64,000 bases of DNA from CAIVAT01 sp964525995 (GTDB taxonomy: Bacteria; Bacteroidota; Bacteroidia; Bacteroidales; FEN-979): positions 36,533 through 100,532 of the forward strand of contig CAZGIM010000017.1 in NCBI GenBank assembly GCA_964525995.1, written 5' to 3'. Of this stretch, positions 34,407 to 42,730 are shown piece by piece. Under the pieces are notes generated by a model. That model saw only the letters and a list, made by a program, of their open reading frames with translations. It ran no database searches and was not told the origin of the DNA. The position numbers and the translations under genes are program-made. Each line of letters starts with the position of its first letter. The stretch's first letter is position 1.

Positions 34407-35822
34407 TTAGACAAAAATGGTTCGTAACACAAAAAAGAGAATTCCAGATAGCAAAATGGTGACGGGAAGCGTTATCAGCCAGGCTAAAGCAATACTTTTG
34501 ACTGTGCCCATGCGAAGATTCTGCCGGCCGCTTCCGGCGACCATGGTGCCAGCAACACCTGATGATAGAACATGTGTTGTACTTACCGGAAGTCCAAACC
34601 CGGAGGATGCAAGGATGGTTAGGGTCGCTACCAGGTTCGCACTGGCACCCTGGGCATACGACATGTGGGTCTTCCCAATCTTTTCTCCAATGGTGACCAC
34701 GATTCTTTTCCATCCGATCATAGTACCCAATCCAAGTGAGATTGAGACCAGCAGAATAACCCATCGGGGAGCATATTCGGTATTGGTTTTAAAATCCTTT
34801 AGATTTGACTGGATGATCGAAATTTGGACACTGGAGATATTGGAGTTTGGCCGGGAGGGTAAGTTTTGTAGCAGGCCTTCCGTTTTCTTCGAAACAAGGA
34901 TGATCGATTTTCTGATATTAAAATGATCATCGTTTTCCAAATCATCAAATGATTTAATGTCTGTAAGCTTTTGCTGTATGAAAGTAAGATTTGGGAAGAT
35001 GGTATCCAGCAATGAGCGTTCATTGGGCGTCAGTACTTTCTGATCAATCTTTTTCAAATTCCATTCTATTTGTTTTGCTTCGTAAAGCAACTTTTCCGGA
35101 TGCTTAGAACGATCAATGGAAAAGAAGACAGGTGAAAAAGCGATCAAAATTAACATGATTAACCCGACGCCTTTCTGCCCGTCGTTAGAACCGTGAGCGT
35201 AACTGACGCTGGTGCAGGTCAGAACAAGGATGCTTCTGATCCACATTGGGGGCGGTTTCTTGGAAGTCGGTTCTTTGAAAATCTGATTATTTTTTACCAA
35301 TTTCCTGAGCAGAAACATCACGATGACGGCCAGCGCAAATCCCAGAACCGGTGAAATGAACAAAGAGAGTCCGACGTCGATGACTTTACCCCAGTTTAAG
35401 GCTGAAGAGTGGGATCCGGGAATTAAATAATAAGCAAGTCCGACTCCGAAAATGGATCCGATCAGAGTGTGTGAACTGCTGCAGGGCATTCCGATATACC
35501 ATGTGGCCAGATTCCATATGATTGCAGTTATGATGAGAGGAAGGATCATCGACAAGCCGTGCATCAGGTTTTTATCTACGAGCAGCTCAACCGGCAACAG
35601 ATTCACAATGCCCATTGCGACTGCAATGCCCCCGACATTGACCCCGATGAAATTCCACAACCCGGACCAAACGACCGCCGAGGTCGGCTTCAGCGAATGG
35701 GTGTAGATTACGGTCGCAACCGCATTGGCCGTGTCATGAAAACCGTTGATAAATTCAAAAGCGCAGGCAGCAAGCAGGCATAAAATCAACAAGATCGAAT
35801 AAGTGGTGTCTAAACCAAACAT
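34407..35822 (-). CDS. PiT-family inorganic phosphate transporter
   Basis: The 471-residue transporter carries both signature repeats: FINGFHDTANAVATVIYT near residue 23-40 and SYAHGSNDGQKGVG near 205-218, and a second half with AQGASANLVATLTILASSGFGLPVSTTH. About ten hydrophobic helices are split by a charged cytoplasmic loop of roughly 100 residues (about 228-330), as in PiT homologues. It uses H+ or Na+ to import phosphate. No PhoU-like gene is adjacent, which is common for some PiT operons. It is the first gene of a PiT-DedA-Kup unit. Confidence 0.92.
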   Translation of the reverse strand: MFGLDTTYSILLILCLLAACAFEFINGFHDTANAVATVIYTHSLKPTSAVVWSGLWNFIGVNVGGIAVAMGIVNLLPVELLVDKNLMHGLSMILPLIITAIIWNLATWYIGMPCSSSHTLIGSIFGVGLAYYLIPGSHSSALNWGKVIDVGLSLFISPVLGFALAVIVMFLLRKLVKNNQIFKEPTSKKPPPMWIRSILVLTCTSVSYAHGSNDGQKGVGLIMLILIAFSPVFFSIDRSKHPEKLLYEAKQIEWNLKKIDQKVLTPNERSLLDTIFPNLTFIQQKLTDIKSFDDLENDDHFNIRKSIILVSKKTEGLLQNLPSRPNSNISSVQISIIQSNLKDFKTNTEYAPRWVILLVSISLGLGTMIGWKRIVVTIGEKIGKTHMSYAQGASANLVATLTILASSGFGLPVSTTHVLSSGVAGTMVAGSGRQNLRMGTVKSIALAWLITLPVTILLSGILFFVLRTIFV

Positions 35823-35897
35823 GCAACTGTCATTTAATTGGCCACGGACAAACCCGGTTACGGCGGAAAATTAAAAAGAAAAAACCTTCCGGCAATC

Positions 35898-35911
35898 AAT
35901 TGTTAACAATT
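35898..35911. promoter_or_regulatory. 14-base perfect palindrome between PiT and CPA2 genes
   Basis: AATTGTTAACAATT reads the same on both strands and overlaps the CPA2 stop codon, 76 bases before the PiT start. It could be an operator for PiT, or chance in AT-rich DNA. Confidence 0.3.
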
Positions 35912-37163
35912 ATGTGAAAGTATCCGGCTTTCTTTTTTCATGAGAATCGATAATTCGGAAAGAATCCTTAAGTAAAAAAGGAGTCAGGATCGTTGTGACC
36001 ATGGCCATAAGTACCAGGATGGAATAAATCGAAACGTTAATGAATCCCTTTGCCAGGGCGATGTTGGCAATCACCAGCTCCATGATACCCCGTGCATTCA
36101 ACCCGATTCCAATGGTTGCCGACCGCAAGGGATCGAATCCGGCAAGCCTGCCCCCCAAATATCCTCCTAATATCTTACTGGCAATTGATCCTGCAATCAC
36201 GACCAAAAGCATGGCTCCGTAGTCAAACGACTGAAGGTGGAACGAAATTCCCATGGTGGCAAAAAAGATCGGGGCTAAAAAACCCATGGTGATACCGCTG
36301 ACACTTTTCTTCACCTTGTCCAGATCACGTGTCGAAAGCATACTCCGGGGCAGCAGAATGGCTCCGAAAAAAGCCCCGACGATCAGGTGAAGTCCCAGCA
36401 ACTCGGCAATACTCGCGAAAACCAGAACAAAAAGAATAATCAGGGCAAACAAAGATTCCTTTCCGCGGAGATAACTGAAAAATTTATTCATACGGGGATT
36501 GACGACATTCACTTTTCTTTTGGCTAATTTGAATAACCGGTAAGCGGTCATTAAAATGGCTGTGAAGAGCCCGACTTTCGCCAGGGTTATCAGGATCGCC
36601 AGGGTCATATCTCCCCACCCTCTGTTGGCCTCATTGAAATCAAGAATGATCCCTAAGATCAACAGCGCCAGCACATCGCTGAAGATCGCCGCAGAGATGA
36701 TGCGCTGCCCGACATTGGTTTGCAATTTCCCCAAATCCATCAGAATCCGGATACTGACCGGAAGTGCGGTGATGGCCATGCACAATCCCAAAAAAATAGT
36801 GAAAATGTAAGTGAAATGGAACCCGATGCCAACCAACAACCCTGTACCCATGGGAATCAAAAATCCAAGTAAAGCAATCCAGATATTTCGGCCCCTGATG
36901 GAATTCCTGATCTCCTCTACCTCAATCTCCATCCCTGCCAACACAATCAGCATGAAAACCCCCAACTCGGCAATAACCCTGATCTCGCCCGGATCGGGAA
37001 TAAGATGCAGCACGGAAGGGCCAAGGATGATGCCGGCAATCAACTCTCCGATCATCGAAGGCTGGCCCAGACGTTCGGATAGCTCACCAAGAACTTTGGC
37101 AAAAAGAAGAAGGATCAATAAATTGACGATGAAGGGTAATTGACCGTGCGCCAAAAAAAACAT
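35910..37163 (-). CDS. CPA2-type cation:proton antiporter (Kef-like membrane domain)
   Basis: I place the start at 37163 (MFFLAHGQLPFIVNLL), because the longer frame to 37280 runs into the divergent pnuC gene. The 417-residue protein has about 12 hydrophobic helices with the CPA2 signatures GELIAGIILGPSVL, ELGVFMLIVLAGMEIE, and helix 5 region with ISAAIFSDVLALLILG, and GLNARGIMELVIAN. It lacks the C-terminal TrkA domains of Kef, so ion specificity (Na+ or K+ for H+) is unclear. A minus-strand TAATTTTG box (37191-37198) lies just upstream. Confidence 0.88.
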   Translation of the reverse strand: MFFLAHGQLPFIVNLLILLLFAKVLGELSERLGQPSMIGELIAGIILGPSVLHLIPDPGEIRVIAELGVFMLIVLAGMEIEVEEIRNSIRGRNIWIALLGFLIPMGTGLLVGIGFHFTYIFTIFLGLCMAITALPVSIRILMDLGKLQTNVGQRIISAAIFSDVLALLILGIILDFNEANRGWGDMTLAILITLAKVGLFTAILMTAYRLFKLAKRKVNVVNPRMNKFFSYLRGKESLFALIILFVLVFASIAELLGLHLIVGAFFGAILLPRSMLSTRDLDKVKKSVSGITMGFLAPIFFATMGISFHLQSFDYGAMLLVVIAGSIASKILGGYLGGRLAGFDPLRSATIGIGLNARGIMELVIANIALAKGFINVSIYSILVLMAMVTTILTPFLLKDSFRIIDSHEKRKPDTFT

Positions 37164-37190
37164 AAGGAACCAGGTGGGCGGATTATAACG

Positions 37191-37198
37191 CAAAATTA
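37191..37198 (-). promoter_or_regulatory. predicted -7 element of the CPA2 antiporter gene
   Basis: Minus-strand TAATTTTG, exact consensus, 28 bases before the proposed ATG at 37163. This supports the shorter start, since the longer reading frame would begin upstream of the promoter. Confidence 0.5.
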
Positions 37199-37258
37199 AT
37201 TTCTTTTTCAATACCCGGCTTCCTCTTTCGCACGATAAAATGATTTTCACGGATTGGT

Positions 37259-37266
37259 TACCTTTG
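37259..37266 (+). promoter_or_regulatory. predicted -7 element of pnuC
   Basis: TACCTTTG, exact consensus, ends four bases before the pnuC ATG. Given usual spacing, the transcript would begin at or almost at the start codon, so a leaderless mRNA is possible. Confidence 0.55.
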
Positions 37267-37270
37267 CGCC

Positions 37271-37867
37271 ATGGATCCAACCTCTCTGATCAGCATCGGG
37301 CCTTTCCGGACAAGCTTCCTTGAACTGACAGCAGTATTTTTCGGACTCCTCAGTGTCTGGTACATGAAAAAAGAGCGGGTGCTTGTCTTCCCCTTTGGAA
37401 TCATCAATGTACTGATATATGTTTATATTTGTTTTGATACAGGGCTGTACGCCTATGCCGCAATAAATGTTTTCTACTTTGTCATGAGTGTTTACGGGTG
37501 GTACAACTGGACCAGAAAGGATGCCCAGGATAAAACGATCAAAATCACCCGGTGTTCAAAGGCTGAACTGGTATTCAATGTGCTGGCTATCCTGCTTTTT
37601 TTCTTTATTATCCGGTTCATCCTCAAAAATTATACCGACAGCCGGCTTGCCGATTGGGATGCCTTTACTTCATCGGTCTATATCATCGCGCAATGGCTTG
37701 TCTCCCGGAAGAAAATCGAGAACTGGCTCCTGTGGATCACTGGAGATGTGATCTCCATTGGTTTATTCGCCTCCCAGAATCTCTATTTCAGTAGTCTTCA
37801 GTACCTCGTGTTTACCATTATTGCCGTTTTGGGATTTCTTGAATGGAGGATCAAACTGATTAAATGA
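37271..37867 (+). CDS. pnuC: nicotinamide riboside transporter PnuC
   Basis: The 198-residue protein has about seven hydrophobic helices and the PnuC motifs FFGLLSVWYMKKERVLVFPFG, GLYAYAAINVFYFVMSVYGWYNW and NWLLWITGDVISIGLF. It facilitates entry of nicotinamide riboside, which is trapped by phosphorylation. The next gene, an NadR-like kinase, starts inside its stop codon (ATGA at 37864-37867), an unusually direct coupling of uptake and phosphorylation. Length is near the family's 220-240 residues, slightly short. Confidence 0.92.
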   Translation: MDPTSLISIGPFRTSFLELTAVFFGLLSVWYMKKERVLVFPFGIINVLIYVYICFDTGLYAYAAINVFYFVMSVYGWYNWTRKDAQDKTIKITRCSKAELVFNVLAILLFFFIIRFILKNYTDSRLADWDAFTSSVYIIAQWLVSRKKIENWLLWITGDVISIGLFASQNLYFSSLQYLVFTIIAVLGFLEWRIKLIK

Positions 37868-38379
37868 CCCGAAAAATTGCCATAACCGGCCCCGAATCTA
37901 CAGGGAAGTCCATGCTCGCCGAACAATTGGCGGTCAGATACCATACCTGTTGGGTCCCCGAATTTGCCCGCTCATATTTAGAGACGCTGGGAAGACCCTA
38001 TGAGGAACGGGATATTCTGACCATTGCCAGGCAACAATTACACTCGGAACAATCGATGTTGAAGAACGCCGGTGGTTATCTGTTTTGCGACACCGAATTT
38101 TTGGTAACACGGATTTGGAGCCTGGTCAAGTACGGCCGCTGTCACCCCTGGATCGAAAATCAGTTTCTGAACCACCGGTACGATCTTTATCTGCTTTGCG
38201 ATATCGACCTGCCCTGGCAATATGATCCGCTCAGAGAACATCCCGACCGGCGTGCCTTTCTGATCGATTTTTACAGGAAAGAACTGACAGCCGCCGGATT
38301 TCCTTTTTTTGTCGTTAGCGGAACAGGTCCCGACCGATTGGAACACGCAATGAAGATTATAGAAATATTTAATTTCTAA
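37864..38379 (+). CDS. NadR-like ribosylnicotinamide kinase / AAA-type ATPase
   Basis: This 171-residue protein begins with a P-loop ITGPESTGKSMLAEQLA (7-20) and carries VPEFARSYLETLGRPYEE, FCDTEFLVTRIWSLVKYG and CDIDLPWQYDPLREHPDRR, as in the kinase half of NadR. It should phosphorylate nicotinamide riboside to NMN. The adenylyltransferase half of full NadR is absent. It overlaps pnuC by four bases and is followed by the glycosyltransferase gene after a 42-base gap. Role follows from motifs and context. Confidence 0.88.
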   Translation: MTRKIAITGPESTGKSMLAEQLAVRYHTCWVPEFARSYLETLGRPYEERDILTIARQQLHSEQSMLKNAGGYLFCDTEFLVTRIWSLVKYGRCHPWIENQFLNHRYDLYLLCDIDLPWQYDPLREHPDRRAFLIDFYRKELTAAGFPFFVVSGTGPDRLEHAMKIIEIFNF

Positions 38380-38421
38380 TTTCAATTCAATTACAGACAT
38401 TTGCCCCCAAATCGAATCAGG

Positions 38422-39612
38422 ATGAGCAGAAAGATCAAAGTGTTATTTGTGACCAGATGGTATCCCGATTCATATGATCCCATGCCGGGTTTGTTTATTC
38501 AGCGACTGGCAACCGCACTAACTCCCTGGTGCGACGTAGTCGTGATCTGTGTTTACCCCGATCCTGAAGGAAAAAGGAAAAATAATGAAGTAGATTTTTA
38601 TATCGAAAACGAAGTCAGGGTATTACGGATCTATTTCCGGGTATCCGGTGAAAAAGCCGGCGCTCTACAGAAAAATCTTGCTTTTGTGAACTATTACCGC
38701 TTGTTCAGAAGAGCCCTGAAGAGCATCAGCGGCTTTCAGCCGGATATCATTCACGGGCATATTATGACCCGCGTGGGTGTGGTTGCCTGGCGACTGAGCC
38801 GGCAATTGAAAATTCCTTTTGTGATCTCCGAGCACTGGTCACGATACTTTCCTGAAAACAATACCTACCGGGGGCTCTTCCGAAAGTTCATCTCAAGGCT
38901 CGTGATTCGCAATGCTTCGGCCGTAATCGCTGTGTCGGAACCGTTGATGGAGGCAATGAAAAGGCACCGGCTCCGGAATCCGAACTACCAGATCATACCC
39001 AATATCGTGGATACCTCCTGTTTTAAACCTGCTTTAAATCCCTCAGGCAACGCCATGCTGACTGTGATCCACATCTCTTGCTTTGACGACCGTTCAAAAA
39101 ATATTTCCGGATTTCTTGAAGTGGTCAAAAAAGTCAGGGAACATCGGGATGATTTCAGATGCCTTTTGGTTGGCGAAGGACCCGACCTTGAAGCTTTAAA
39201 AAACTATGCCATTACCCTGGGACTTCATGAGCCCGAAGTCGTTTTTACCGGTTTACTGACCGGCGAAAAACTTGAAACAACCCTCCGCAATGCCGATCTT
39301 TCGGTGGTTATGAGCAATTATGAGACCTTTGGTACCGTTATCATTGAAAGCCTGGCATCGGGTGTGCCCGTGTTATCGACAAAAGTCGGCATTGCCGGAT
39401 CGGTGATAACCGCAGAGAATGGCCTTGTGGTTGATTCTTCTGAAACCGGCGCATTTGCCGAGGCACTCACCCAGATGCTCGACCGTTGCCGGAACTATGA
39501 CAGGGCAATGGTAGCCGCCTCCCTGGGTGAAAGATTCTCTCCCCGGATGGTTGGCCAGGCAATAGTTTCCATATATAAAAGTCTGATACCAAATCACCCT
39601 TCCATTTCCTGA
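38422..39612 (+). CDS. GT4-family glycosyltransferase
   Basis: The 396-residue GT-B enzyme starts at ATG 38422 (an earlier TTG is less likely). Two Rossmann domains are visible: an N-terminal half with FVTRWYPDSYDPMPGLF and HGHIMTRVG, and a C-terminal half with LLVGEGPDLEAL, GLLTGEKLE and the EX7E-type motif in NYETFGTVIIESLASG. It should transfer a sugar from an activated donor to a glycan or lipid acceptor. Acceptor is unknown. With the formyltransferase/GINT fusion and flippase downstream it makes a small glycan-assembly set. Confidence 0.9.
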   Translation: MSRKIKVLFVTRWYPDSYDPMPGLFIQRLATALTPWCDVVVICVYPDPEGKRKNNEVDFYIENEVRVLRIYFRVSGEKAGALQKNLAFVNYYRLFRRALKSISGFQPDIIHGHIMTRVGVVAWRLSRQLKIPFVISEHWSRYFPENNTYRGLFRKFISRLVIRNASAVIAVSEPLMEAMKRHRLRNPNYQIIPNIVDTSCFKPALNPSGNAMLTVIHISCFDDRSKNISGFLEVVKKVREHRDDFRCLLVGEGPDLEALKNYAITLGLHEPEVVFTGLLTGEKLETTLRNADLSVVMSNYETFGTVIIESLASGVPVLSTKVGIAGSVITAENGLVVDSSETGAFAEALTQMLDRCRNYDRAMVAASLGERFSPRMVGQAIVSIYKSLIPNHPSIS

Positions 39613-39618
39613 GAACCC

Positions 39619-41328
39619 ATGACAGATCCCGAATCACAAAAACAACTCCAATCGCTGCAGTTTGCCGTCATGTGTAACGGCCCGGTTTTTCAGAAATGGC
39701 AGGCTGATGCCATAACAGAATTAAGGACGCAGGGTCACCGGCTCGTACTGCTGATCAAGGATGTCCGTGCCATCCCGGATCGGAAATTTCCAAAACAGAA
39801 GACAAAACGGAACCCTCGAACCTTGCTCTTCAGTTTTCTCGAAAACAGAATGTTTAAGCCGGCAGCACGGGAGATGGTCGATCTGACAACCGAATTGGAA
39901 GGGGTCGATATCCTTCCGTGCAGCATAATAAAATCAGGCTACTCGGAATTTTTTCATGACCCGGAAGTCGAAGCCATCAAAATCTTCCGGCTCGATTTTA
40001 TCCTCCGGTTTGGATTTGGCATTCTCAGGGGTGAAATACTGAATGCTGCCAAGTACGGAGTGTGGTCCTTTCATCACGATGATGAGATGAAATATCGTGG
40101 AGGACCGGCCGGTTTCTGGGAGATTTTTCATGGCGATAATGTGAATGGAGCCATCCTCCAGCGGCTTACCAACCGTCTTGATGCCGGGATCATCCTCAGG
40201 AAAGGATATCTTAAAACGGTCCATCACTCCTTTAAAGGTAACATTGACCAGCTCCTCAACGTTACATCATCATGGCCGGCTCAGGTCGCCGGTGAGATTA
40301 CCCGCTTCCCCGGTGAATTTCAGCAGGTCAGCCTGACCGATGCACCGATATACAGGCTTCCTGGAAATCTCACCATGATGAGGTTCCTGATAAAGTTATT
40401 CTTTAACCGGATCAGATTTTATTACAAAGAACTGATTGCTGCTGAGGTCTGGAATGTCGGATTGATACGGAAACCCGTTCATGAAGTTGCGTTGCAGGGA
40501 GCCGAATTGAAGCGGACGGATATCCAATGGTTGCGTCACTTCGGCGAAACCAAGTACCTTGCTGACCCATTTGGCTTTATCGAACACCGTAAATTGCATA
40601 TCATGGTGGAGGATTACAGCTATTCCAGCCAGAAAGCTTCAATCTCCGAAATTATTTATGATATGAACCGCGACAGTTTCTCTGTCCCGATCAGGGTCAT
40701 TGAAGCGGATGAACACCTTTCCTATCCCTGTATCGTGGAGGATAAAGGAAATATATATTGTATCCCCGAGTCATACCGGGCCGCGCAGATTGTACTGTAC
40801 CGTCGCAATTATTCCGAAGAGGCATTCATGGAAGAACGGATTCTTATTGCAGGAACCGAAGCCGTTGACCCGACCATTTTCTTCCATAATGATTTGTGGT
40901 GGCTCTTCTTTACCAAAAAGAAATATTCCACCACCCATCTGTTTGTCTATTATGCTGAAAACATTGCAGGCCCTTACAAACCGCATCATCGTAACCCGGT
41001 CAAAATCGATATCCGATCGGCCCGACCCGGGGGATTCCCATTTTATTTCGAAGGAGATCTCTACAGGCCGGCTCAGGATTGCTCCCTGACCTATGGCGGT
41101 AGTATTGTGATCAATAAAATCGTACGACTCACTCCGGATGAATTTTCCGAAGAGATCGTAAACCGTATCGCCCCGGTGAAGGGTACCCCATTCGACAAAG
41201 GATTGCACACCATTTCCGGAGTCGGCCCCTATACCCTGATCGATGGAAAGAAGTACCGGATCAACCGGTTCTTCTTCATGAGCCAGATGAGTGAAAAACT
41301 GAAAAAGGATTATTCAGAAAATGCGTGA
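39619..41328 (+). CDS. fused formyltransferase-like and GINT1-type glycosyl domain protein
   Basis: The 569-residue protein has an N-terminal half (about 15-240) like a formyltransferase, with RFGFGILRGEILNAAKYG, HHDDEMKYRGGPAGFW and GAILQRLTNRLDAGIIL in the order of the Fmt/ArnA fold. The C-terminal half (about 300-569) is a five-bladed beta-propeller resembling the plant GINT1 N-terminal domain (ADPFGFIEHRKLHIMVEDY, HLSYPCIVEDKGNIYCIPES, DPTIFFHNDLWWLFFT, YRPAQDCSLTYGGSI). The catalytic details are unknown; a formyl or acyl modification of a sugar is an inference. It follows the GT4 gene by 6 bases and overlaps the flippase start by 8. Confidence 0.8.
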   Translation: MTDPESQKQLQSLQFAVMCNGPVFQKWQADAITELRTQGHRLVLLIKDVRAIPDRKFPKQKTKRNPRTLLFSFLENRMFKPAAREMVDLTTELEGVDILPCSIIKSGYSEFFHDPEVEAIKIFRLDFILRFGFGILRGEILNAAKYGVWSFHHDDEMKYRGGPAGFWEIFHGDNVNGAILQRLTNRLDAGIILRKGYLKTVHHSFKGNIDQLLNVTSSWPAQVAGEITRFPGEFQQVSLTDAPIYRLPGNLTMMRFLIKLFFNRIRFYYKELIAAEVWNVGLIRKPVHEVALQGAELKRTDIQWLRHFGETKYLADPFGFIEHRKLHIMVEDYSYSSQKASISEIIYDMNRDSFSVPIRVIEADEHLSYPCIVEDKGNIYCIPESYRAAQIVLYRRNYSEEAFMEERILIAGTEAVDPTIFFHNDLWWLFFTKKKYSTTHLFVYYAENIAGPYKPHHRNPVKIDIRSARPGGFPFYFEGDLYRPAQDCSLTYGGSIVINKIVRLTPDEFSEEIVNRIAPVKGTPFDKGLHTISGVGPYTLIDGKKYRINRFFFMSQMSEKLKKDYSENA

Positions 41329-42613
41329 TAAAATTCTCGGTACCGTTAGTACTCGGATCATCGTCGCGATTCTATCCTTCCTGATCTGGATCCTGAACGC
41401 CAGACTTTTGGGCCCCGAGAAGGTGGGAACTATCAGCCTGATCGTATTTTCGATCGCCATTATTCAACTGCTGACGAATTTTTTCAGCGGCGCCGCATTG
41501 GTCTATTACACCCCCCGCGTGGGAATTTCCCGGCTCCTGCTTCCGGCTTACGTTTGGAATCTGGTTGTCACCCTGTCAGGAACAGGCATCCTGATGGTAC
41601 TCCCGCTGATTCATTCTTCACTGGAACTAATCCCTAAAACCTATCTGTTTGATGTCGTTTTACTTACCATAATCATCTCCTGTGGTTCGGTAAACCTTAA
41701 CCTCATGTTAGGACTCGAAAAGGTGAAACAATTTAACTATCTGAGTCTGCTGCAGGTGGCGCTCCTCGTTGTGATCCTAATGATCCTCACACTGGTTTTG
41801 GACTTTCTGGATGTGAGGGCCTACATTCTGGCAATGGGAATCTCCTGGCTTGTAACTTTCATTGCCGGAATCAGGGTGCTGGCGCCCTCTCTGGTTAAAA
41901 CTAAAATTGCTCTGCAGGATCATCTGTTTCGTGATGTTCTCAGGTTCGGTACCTTTGTTCAGGTGGCCAACCTCTTCCAGACCTTCAACTACCGCCTGAG
42001 CCTGAAATTTGCCGACCTGTTTTTAGGAAGGGCTTCTGTGGGCATTTTATCTGTCGGAATGGCTCTTGCTGAAGGGCTCTGGGTCATCGGAAGAAGTATT
42101 TCGACGGTGCAGTTCTCCAGGTTGAGTAATGAATCCGATTTCGGTCAATCGGTAAAGATCACCCTGATACTGATGAAAATAACCGGACTGGTTACCGCCG
42201 CAGCAATGATCGTATTGCTGATGGTACCCGATTCATGGTTCCAATTACTCTTTACCCAAAAATTTGTCGGATTGAAGGTGATTATTGGTTCTTTATCTTT
42301 TGGAATTGTCATTCTTAGTATTTCGATGATCCTCAGCGGTTTCTTTTCTGGGATCAACAAACCCCGCCACAATACGGTTAGTTCGGCTATCGGATTTCTG
42401 TTTACCTGTGTCCTTGGGTTATTACTCATCCCGACCTGGGGTCTGGCAGGGGCCGGCCTGGCAGCCAGCGCTTCTTACACTGCAGCCACAATTTATCAGC
42501 TTGTAGTCTTTTTCAGGTTATCAAAACTGAAACCAGCCGATTTACTGCTGAAAAGGAGAGAAGCGGAGGAGTTTATCCGGGAAATCCGTAAAATTGTCGC
42601 GAATAACAGGTAA
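41321..42613 (+). CDS. oligosaccharide/polysaccharide flippase (MVF/Wzx-like)
   Basis: The 430-residue protein has roughly 12 hydrophobic helices and the polysaccharide-biosynthesis family opening VSTRIIVAILSFLIWILNARLLGPEKVG, followed by the typical second-half segment VIIGSLSFGIVILSISMILSGFFSGINKP. Such proteins flip lipid-linked sugars across the inner membrane. It overlaps the fusion gene and ends the glycan set; no polymerase (Wzy) or ligase is in the window. Confidence 0.87.
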   Translation: MRDKILGTVSTRIIVAILSFLIWILNARLLGPEKVGTISLIVFSIAIIQLLTNFFSGAALVYYTPRVGISRLLLPAYVWNLVVTLSGTGILMVLPLIHSSLELIPKTYLFDVVLLTIIISCGSVNLNLMLGLEKVKQFNYLSLLQVALLVVILMILTLVLDFLDVRAYILAMGISWLVTFIAGIRVLAPSLVKTKIALQDHLFRDVLRFGTFVQVANLFQTFNYRLSLKFADLFLGRASVGILSVGMALAEGLWVIGRSISTVQFSRLSNESDFGQSVKITLILMKITGLVTAAAMIVLLMVPDSWFQLLFTQKFVGLKVIIGSLSFGIVILSISMILSGFFSGINKPRHNTVSSAIGFLFTCVLGLLLIPTWGLAGAGLAASASYTAATIYQLVVFFRLSKLKPADLLLKRREAEEFIREIRKIVANNR

Positions 42614-42702
42614 TTCGAACCTACTCGTAAAGCCCATAGCGGCTGTGGATAACTTGATTAAAAAAATACCAGCGGCTCGATTTCCGGCTCACAGGGTTCC
42701 TG

Positions 42703-42710
42703 TATCTTTG
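42703..42710 (+). promoter_or_regulatory. predicted -7 element of parE
   Basis: TATCTTTG, exact consensus, 21 bases before ATG 42731. A TTTC sits 18 bases upstream as a weak -33. It also shows that the TTG at 42719 is close to the transcript start, so ATG 42731 is preferred. Confidence 0.55.
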
Positions 42711-42730
42711 CCGAAAATTTGATCACCTGC

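Noticed and set aside
36140..36151. GGCAAGCCTGCC in the CPA2 gene as another copy of the dispersed palindrome
   Set aside because: Only partly matches the sequences at 16011 and 16069, and it lies in well-conserved coding sequence.
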